NCBI GenBank assembly: GCA_947278105.1
Contig: CAMYOR010000023.1
Coordinates: 1 to 9,999, forward strand
Length of the DNA stretch: 9,999 bases
DNA from: an uncultured Tissierellia bacterium
GTDB taxonomy: Bacteria; Bacillota; Clostridia; Tissierellales; Peptoniphilaceae
Direction: 5' to 3'
This document shows positions 6,279 through 9,999 of this stretch, piece after piece. Both the position numbers and the translations under genes were made by a program. Within the stretch, counting starts at the first letter, position 1. Each line of letters starts with the position of its first letter. Under the pieces are notes generated by a model that saw nothing but the letters and a program-made list of their open reading frames with translations, ran no database searches and was not told the origin of the DNA.

Positions 6279-7763
6279 CTATTTTTTCGGTTCGATGGTG
6301 AAAAGGAGGGCCCCTTGATCGAGCTTCTGTTCGTTTTCAAAATGGATGGCGAGAATTTTTCCCTCTTCGGGCGACCGGATCTCATTCATCATCTTCATGA
6401 CTTCCAAAATCATCAGGGTCTGGCCCTTTTTCACCGGGTCCCCGGCCTGGACGAAGGGAGGTTCCCCTTCCGAGGGAGAGACGTAGCAAACGCCGGCAAT
6501 GGGCGCCCGAACCTCGATGATATCCGCTTTTTCAGGCGGGTTCTGATCTGGCTTTGCCTTTTCTTTGGAGGCTGGCCGGGTAGATCTTTTTCCGGACCCT
6601 CCCTTTGCCGGCCGGGGTCCTTCCCCCGCATTCGAGGGGCCGGGGCTTTTTTCTGCGGACTTTTCCTTCCCAAAATCGGTCCCCTCCTCCCCCTTTTTCA
6701 TAGTAAGGTGAAGGTCCCCCATGGAAAGGTCCAGGCCGGTCAGTCGGGATTCATTAAATTGTTCGATGAGTTGTTTGATTTTGTCCATATCCCAGTCCTC
6801 TTTCTCTTCTGGATTTTCTCTTGGAATGAAGGATTCAGAAATCCGGTCTAAATCCTTTCTCCAGGAAAGGTAGACTTCATGGGCCTGGTCCGGGGAAAGG
6901 CTTTCAAAGGTTAGGACCGACCCGGGCCCCAGCTGGGCCAGAAGAGGGAGGTCAGGGCTGATGACGGTGGCAATTTTGGTATAGCCCCCGGTCGTCTGCC
7001 GGTCAGCCAGCATAATCGTCGGCTGGCCGTTTCCAGCTACCTGGACCGCCCCAAAGATAATTCCATCAGAGATAATGTCAGCCCGGTCCTTGTGGGCGAT
7101 TTCCTTTCCCTTGAGCCGGTAGCCCATCCGGTCCGACTCCGGGGTAATGGTGTACTCCGAAGAAAGGAAGGTCTCTAGGCCCTCCGGGGTAAAAAAGTCA
7201 TCCTGGGGGCCAAGGACAACTCGGATCCGGGCCGGCTGGGGAATTTTTGGAATCCGGTCCGGAGAAAGGGAAAAGAGCTCCCGGCCCTCCCCCATTTCTC
7301 CAATTTCCAGCTCATCGCCCGCTTCGAGCTTTCTTCCCTCGAAGCCTCCCATTTTTGCCCGGGTGTAGGTGGACTTGGAACCCAAGACAAGGGGGACCTT
7401 AAAGCCCCCGGAAACGGCCAAATAGGCCCTGACTCCTTTTTTTGCCGGGGTGAAGGAAACCTGATCCCCATCCTCCAGAAGGACCGAGGACCAAAGGGGA
7501 AGGGCCTCCCCGTTTACAGTTCCTTCCATCTCTGCCCCGCAGACCGCAATCAGGGCCTTTCCCTGAACTTCGAAATCCAATCCCATCAGGGTCATTTCCA
7601 GGACCCCTTCGGAAGGATCGTTTCCCACCAGCCGGTTTGCCGTCTCCATGGAAAAAAGGTCCATGACCCCGCCCACGGAGACCCCGTATTGCTGGTAGCC
7701 CCACCGGCCCCGGTCCTGGAGGGTGGTCAGGAGGCCGGGATTTGTGATTTTCAGTTTATTCAT
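6279..7763 (-). CDS. pxpC: PxpC fused to a complete biotin carboxyl carrier protein
   Basis: A 494-residue fusion. Residues 1 to about 320 are a canonical PxpC/KipA (AHS2) subunit: NPGLLTTLQDRGRWGYQQYG (8-27), VPLVLGSKST (123-132), SDRMGYRL (210-217) and ADRQTTGGYTKIATVIS (253-269). Residues 326-494 are an entire AccB-like protein: an N-terminal helix (MDKIKQLIEQFNES, 326-339), the GDLHLTMKK strand, a Pro/Lys/Ser-rich linker (about 358-415) and a biotinyl domain with intact EVMKMMNEI, biotin lysine Lys457. PxpC alone is usually about 330 residues. The carrier portion starts at its own Met326, preceded by AGAGG at eight bases, so a free carrier may also be made. The main ATG at 7763 overlaps the pxpB stop by eight bases (ATGAATAA). 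PxpC is part of 5-oxoprolinase; the fused carrier implies biotin-dependent chemistry resembling urea carboxylase (inference). Confidence 0.94.
   Translation of the reverse strand: MNKLKITNPGLLTTLQDRGRWGYQQYGVSVGGVMDLFSMETANRLVGNDPSEGVLEMTLMGLDFEVQGKALIAVCGAEMEGTVNGEALPLWSSVLLEDGDQVSFTPAKKGVRAYLAVSGGFKVPLVLGSKSTYTRAKMGGFEGRKLEAGDELEIGEMGEGRELFSLSPDRIPKIPQPARIRVVLGPQDDFFTPEGLETFLSSEYTITPESDRMGYRLKGKEIAHKDRADIISDGIIFGAVQVAGNGQPTIMLADRQTTGGYTKIATVISPDLPLLAQLGPGSVLTFESLSPDQAHEVYLSWRKDLDRISESFIPRENPEEKEDWDMDKIKQLIEQFNESRLTGLDLSMGDLHLTMKKGEEGTDFGKEKSAEKSPGPSNAGEGPRPAKGGSGKRSTRPASKEKAKPDQNPPEKADIIEVRAPIAGVCYVSPSEGEPPFVQAGDPVKKGQTLMILEVMKMMNEIRSPEEGKILAIHFENEQKLDQGALLFTIEPKK
6797..6801 (-). promoter_or_regulatory. 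Possible internal ribosome site for a free carrier protein
   Basis: Inside the pxpC-carrier fusion the minus strand reads AGAGG, eight bases, then ATG at 6788 (Met326). This is exactly where an ordinary AccB protein would begin, so a separate 169-residue biotin carrier could be translated from the same message. The site is moderate in strength and could be a relic of two once-separate genes. Confidence 0.4.
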
Positions 7764-8502
7764 GGCTTGCTTCTTTCATCTCTGAAATAACCTGGTAGGT
7801 TCCCTTTTGGACCTTCTCCCGGATCTCGTCGTATTGGTCTTTGTCAATGGCCTCAAACTTGATATGGTCCCCGGCCCTTAAAAGGACCGGCGGGTCGGTC
7901 TTTGGGGTGTATAGGGCAAGGGGGGTTATTCCGATCAGCTGCCAGCCTCCAGGGCTGTCGATGGGATAGATGCCCGTCTGCTTATCAGCAATGCCGACGG
8001 ATCCCGCAGGAATCCGGATCCGGGCTGTTTTTAAACGAGGGGTAAAAATTCTCGGGTCCAGCCCGCCCAGGTAGGTAAAGCCGGGGGTAAAACCCAGCAT
8101 ATAGACAAGGTAATCGGGGGCCGTGTGAAGATGAATGACCTCTTCAATGGTCCGCCCGGCGTGTTCGGCGACAAAGGGAAGGTCCGGCCCCTCCTCCCCC
8201 CCATAGAGAACGGGGAGGGTCAGCTGCCGAAAGAAGGTCTGGGTCTTTTCAGGCCCCCCTTTTTCCTTTTCCTTTAGGGCCCGGGTCAGAGCCTTAAAAT
8301 CGGTTTTTAAAGGATCGTAGAGAAAGAGGATGGACCGGTAGGTCGGAATGACTTCCACAATTCCCATCGGCTCCAGCCCTTCCTTCTCAAGATGGTCTAA
8401 AAGAGTGCGGATGCGGGCATTGGTCTCCGGTTCAATGGCATCGGAAAATTCCATTAAAAGGCCGCTGTCCCCTTCCGGAAGATATCTGACTTCTTTGTAC
8501 AT
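7756..8502 (-). CDS. pxpB: 5-oxoprolinase subunit PxpB (KipI family), canonical
   Basis: A 248-residue PxpB/KipI (AHS1) protein with all the usual signatures: LHTAPDYLVYMLGFTPGFTY (125-144) running into LGGLDP (145-150), RIPAGSVGIADKQTGIYP (163-180) and SPGGWQLIGITPL (183-195). Family role: with PxpC and PxpA it forms the ATP-dependent 5-oxoprolinase that opens pyroglutamate to glutamate. In Bacillus subtilis the homologue KipI was first described as an inhibitor of the sporulation kinase KinA. PxpB/PxpC resemble the carboxyltransferase domain of urea carboxylase. The ATG at 8502 has AAAGGAGG six bases upstream, one of the best ribosome sites here. The gene lies 27 bp after the transporter and overlaps the fused pxpC by eight bases, implying coupled synthesis of the two partners. 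Confidence 0.95.
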   Translation of the reverse strand: MYKEVRYLPEGDSGLLMEFSDAIEPETNARIRTLLDHLEKEGLEPMGIVEVIPTYRSILFLYDPLKTDFKALTRALKEKEKGGPEKTQTFFRQLTLPVLYGGEEGPDLPFVAEHAGRTIEEVIHLHTAPDYLVYMLGFTPGFTYLGGLDPRIFTPRLKTARIRIPAGSVGIADKQTGIYPIDSPGGWQLIGITPLALYTPKTDPPVLLRAGDHIKFEAIDKDQYDEIREKVQKGTYQVISEMKEASHE

Positions 8503-8529
8503 AAACTGCCTCCTTTAAGGAAGGGCTTT

Positions 8530-9732
8530 TTAGCTAAATAAGGCTTTCATCCCGCCCAGGGACTTGACCCCGACGATCGCGGTGACGATCACCACGACAA
8601 TGCCCAGGTAAAAGAGAACCTTGGAGTGCTTGTAATCGCCGACAATTTCCTTTTTCCGGGAGGCAATAAGCATGGCCCCTAGGGTGATGGGCAAAATAAG
8701 GCCGTTGACCGATCCTGCAACTACCAGGAGCTTGGCGGGTTTTCCGACCGCCATCATAATGAAGGAAGAGACGGCGATAAAAATGATCGTCCAAAGGTTC
8801 CGGTTCTTTGCCACGGGCTTAAAGACCGTAAGGAAGGAAACGGAGGTGTAGGCGCAGCCGATGACCGAAGAGATGGCCGCAGAAAATAGAACCAGGCCGA
8901 AGAACCGGTAACCAACCTGACCCGCCCCTTTCAGGAAGGCATCGCCCGCGGGGTTATGGGGATCTAAGCTCATCCCCTGGGAGACTACCCCTAAAACCGC
9001 CAGGAAAAGAAGGATACGGACGATCGTGGCCACGGTCATCCCCAGCTTTGAGGACTGGTTATAGTCCTGTAAATTGTCGATCCCGCTTTTTCCCGTATCC
9101 AGGAGCCGGTGGGCGCCGGAGAAGGTGATATAGCCGCCGACCGTCCCGCCGACCAGGGTGAGGATGGCCATATAAGGGAAGGATTCGGGCATCACCGTTC
9201 TTTTGAGGGCTTCGCCGACCGGGGGCTTCGTGGCAATCATGACGATGAAAATCAGGATAATCATCAGGGCCCCCAAAACCGTCGTCAACCGGTCCATGAC
9301 CTTTCCAGCGTTCTTATTTAAGAAGATCAGGACCGCAATCACGGCTGAAATGGCGATTCCCAGGTTCTGGTTGATTCCAAACATTCCCTCCATGCCCAGG
9401 GCCGCTCCGCCGACATTTCCGATATTAAAAACCAGCCCGCCGATGGCAACTAAAATCGCAATGAAAATGCCCAGGCCCGGCAGGACCTTATTGGAAACGT
9501 CTTGGCCGCGGAGGCCGCTGACGCCGATAATCCGCCAGACGTTCAGCTGGGCGATCAAAGACATAATCACAGAAACGAGGATAACAAAGCCAAAGGTCGG
9601 CCCCAGGGATTCGGTAAAGGTTGCCGTTTGGGTTAAAAAGCCGGGGCCGATGGCGGAGGTCGCCATCAAAAAGGCGGCGCCAATCAGAGTAGACTTATCA
9701 ATCTTTGTCGCCGGGGACTCTTGTTTTTTCAT
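8530..9732 (-). CDS. NRAMP-superfamily transporter, YcsG-like
   Basis: A 400-residue polytopic membrane protein with about 11 hydrophobic segments, resembling the NRAMP-related transporter YcsG next to ycsF/kipI/kipA in Bacillus. The first membrane helix carries SAIGPGFLTQTATF (26-39), where true metal NRAMPs have DPGN. The sixth-helix region reads GGYITFSGAHRLLD (199-212), where metal NRAMPs have a Met-Pro-His type motif. The metal-binding Asp, Asn and Met therefore seem absent. By gene context it may import 5-oxoproline or a related substrate rather than a divalent metal; this is inference. The ATG at 9732 has AAGGAG seven bases upstream, and that site directly adjoins a 12-bp tandem repeat array in the leader. 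It sits between pxpA and pxpB in the same direction. Confidence 0.9.
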   Translation of the reverse strand: MKKQESPATKIDKSTLIGAAFLMATSAIGPGFLTQTATFTESLGPTFGFVILVSVIMSLIAQLNVWRIIGVSGLRGQDVSNKVLPGLGIFIAILVAIGGLVFNIGNVGGAALGMEGMFGINQNLGIAISAVIAVLIFLNKNAGKVMDRLTTVLGALMIILIFIVMIATKPPVGEALKRTVMPESFPYMAILTLVGGTVGGYITFSGAHRLLDTGKSGIDNLQDYNQSSKLGMTVATIVRILLFLAVLGVVSQGMSLDPHNPAGDAFLKGAGQVGYRFFGLVLFSAAISSVIGCAYTSVSFLTVFKPVAKNRNLWTIIFIAVSSFIMMAVGKPAKLLVVAGSVNGLILPITLGAMLIASRKKEIVGDYKHSKVLFYLGIVVVIVTAIVGVKSLGGMKALFS

Positions 9733-9739
9733 GTCTTTT

Positions 9740-9745
9740 CTCCTT
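9740..9745 (-). promoter_or_regulatory. Ribosome site abutting the repeat array
   Basis: Minus-strand AAGGAG, seven bases before the transporter ATG at 9732. Its first A is also the last base of the final 12-bp repeat unit, so repeat gain or loss changes the sequence just upstream without altering the site-to-start spacing. Confidence 0.75.
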
Positions 9746-9840
9746 ATTGATCCAGTTATTGATCCAGTTATTGATACAGTTATTGATCCAACGATTGGTT
9801 CAATTCTTGACCCACTGATTGATCCAATGATTAGTTCAAA
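9745..9840 (-). repeat. Eight-unit 12-bp tandem repeat in the transporter leader
   Basis: Eight contiguous 12-base units fill most of the 129-bp gap between pxpA and the transporter. On the minus strand, in transcription order, they are TTTGAACTAATC, ATTGGATCAATC, AGTGGGTCAAGA, ATTGAACCAATC, GTTGGATCAATA, ACTGTATCAATA, ACTGGATCAATA and ACTGGATCAATA. The two units nearest the ribosome site are identical and the third differs by one base; the far units are more decayed, which fits recent expansion at the ribosome-site end. Several units contain the dyad TTG-N3-CAA (TTGGATCAA, TTGAACCAA), so they could be repeated binding sites for a dimeric regulator or simply a slippage-prone minisatellite. 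Confidence 0.93.
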
Positions 9841-9861
9841 TTTTTCTCTCTCCTGCTTATT

Positions 9862-9999
9862 TTACAGGAACTCTCCGAAGGGCTTGATTTCCACCCCTTC
9901 GGCCTCCAGGGCCTGGCGGATCTTCTTGACGAAAAGGACCGCCTGGGGGTTGTCCCCGTGAACGCAGATGCTGTCTGCCTGAATGGGGATGACCTTGCC
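9862..9999 (-). CDS. pxpA: 5-oxoprolinase subunit PxpA (LamB/YcsF), C-terminal end
   Basis: The last 45 codons and TAA stop of a LamB/YcsF family protein; the rest lies beyond the window. The diagnostic C-terminal motif CVHGDNPQAV is followed by an amphipathic helix (VKKIRQALEAEGVEI) and ends KPFGEFL, as in PxpA/YcsF proteins (normally about 250 residues). PxpA is the subunit that, with PxpB and PxpC, cleaves 5-oxoproline using ATP. It is the first gene seen in this run and precedes the transporter by 129 bp, most of it tandem repeat. Any promoter for the run must be upstream of this window or in the repeat-containing gap. Confidence 0.93.
   Translation of the reverse strand, partial: GKVIPIQADSICVHGDNPQAVLFVKKIRQALEAEGVEIKPFGEFL

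Noticed and set aside
9851..9869. Hairpin over the pxpA stop codon (TCCTG/CAGGA, 9-base loop)
   Set aside because: Five base pairs with no T-run; not distinguishable from chance and not a terminator.
9203..9961. Plus-strand ORF with a four-residue repeat (IDPV-like)
   Set aside because: The peptide repeat is simply the 12-bp DNA array read in frame. The rest is antisense to the transporter and to pxpA.

Overview
The window starts with 47 bases of Illumina Nextera library adapter (P7 tail, i7 index, transposon end). It is therefore the untrimmed end of a draft contig, and native DNA begins at about base 48. Everything after that reads on the minus strand as one densely packed run of 12 genes with short gaps or overlaps. 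No strong terminator and no plus-strand gene was seen. The genes suggest an anaerobic or facultative Bacillota (Firmicutes) of moderate GC: strong AGGAGG-type ribosome sites, a PepV/Sapep dipeptidase, a BioY biotin transporter, a BirA without its DNA-binding domain, and a kip/pxp (5-oxoprolinase) cluster with a YcsG-type transporter as in Bacillus. I cannot name the genus.

In transcription order (high to low coordinates): the 3' end of pxpA; a leader made of eight 12-bp tandem repeats; an NRAMP-superfamily transporter; a canonical pxpB; a canonical pxpC fused in frame to a complete biotin carboxyl carrier protein (BCCP); a second, divergent pxpB; a second, divergent pxpC; a small BCCP-like protein whose biotin-accepting lysine is a glutamine; a biotin carboxylase (accC); biotin protein ligase (birA); biotin transporter S-component (bioY); an SGNH/GDSL hydrolase; and the 5' part of a PepV-type dipeptidase cut off by the contig end.

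The genes form a coherent set. PxpABC is the bacterial ATP-dependent 5-oxoprolinase (pyroglutamate to glutamate), and PxpB/PxpC are homologous to the carboxyltransferase part of urea carboxylase. This locus adds a biotin carboxylase, a carrier domain fused to PxpC, and the genes to import biotin (BioY) and attach it (BirA). Together these are all the parts of a dissociated urea-carboxylase-like, biotin-dependent enzyme. No accA or accD (the acetyl-CoA-specific carboxyltransferase) lies in the window. The PxpB-PxpC-carrier module is present twice. In the second copy all three subunits stay intact in frame but lose the family's signature residues, which suggests an active module plus a structural, regulatory or differently specific partner. 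This doubled, biotin-supplied module is the most novel feature of the window. The 12-bp repeat array next to the transporter's ribosome site is the second.
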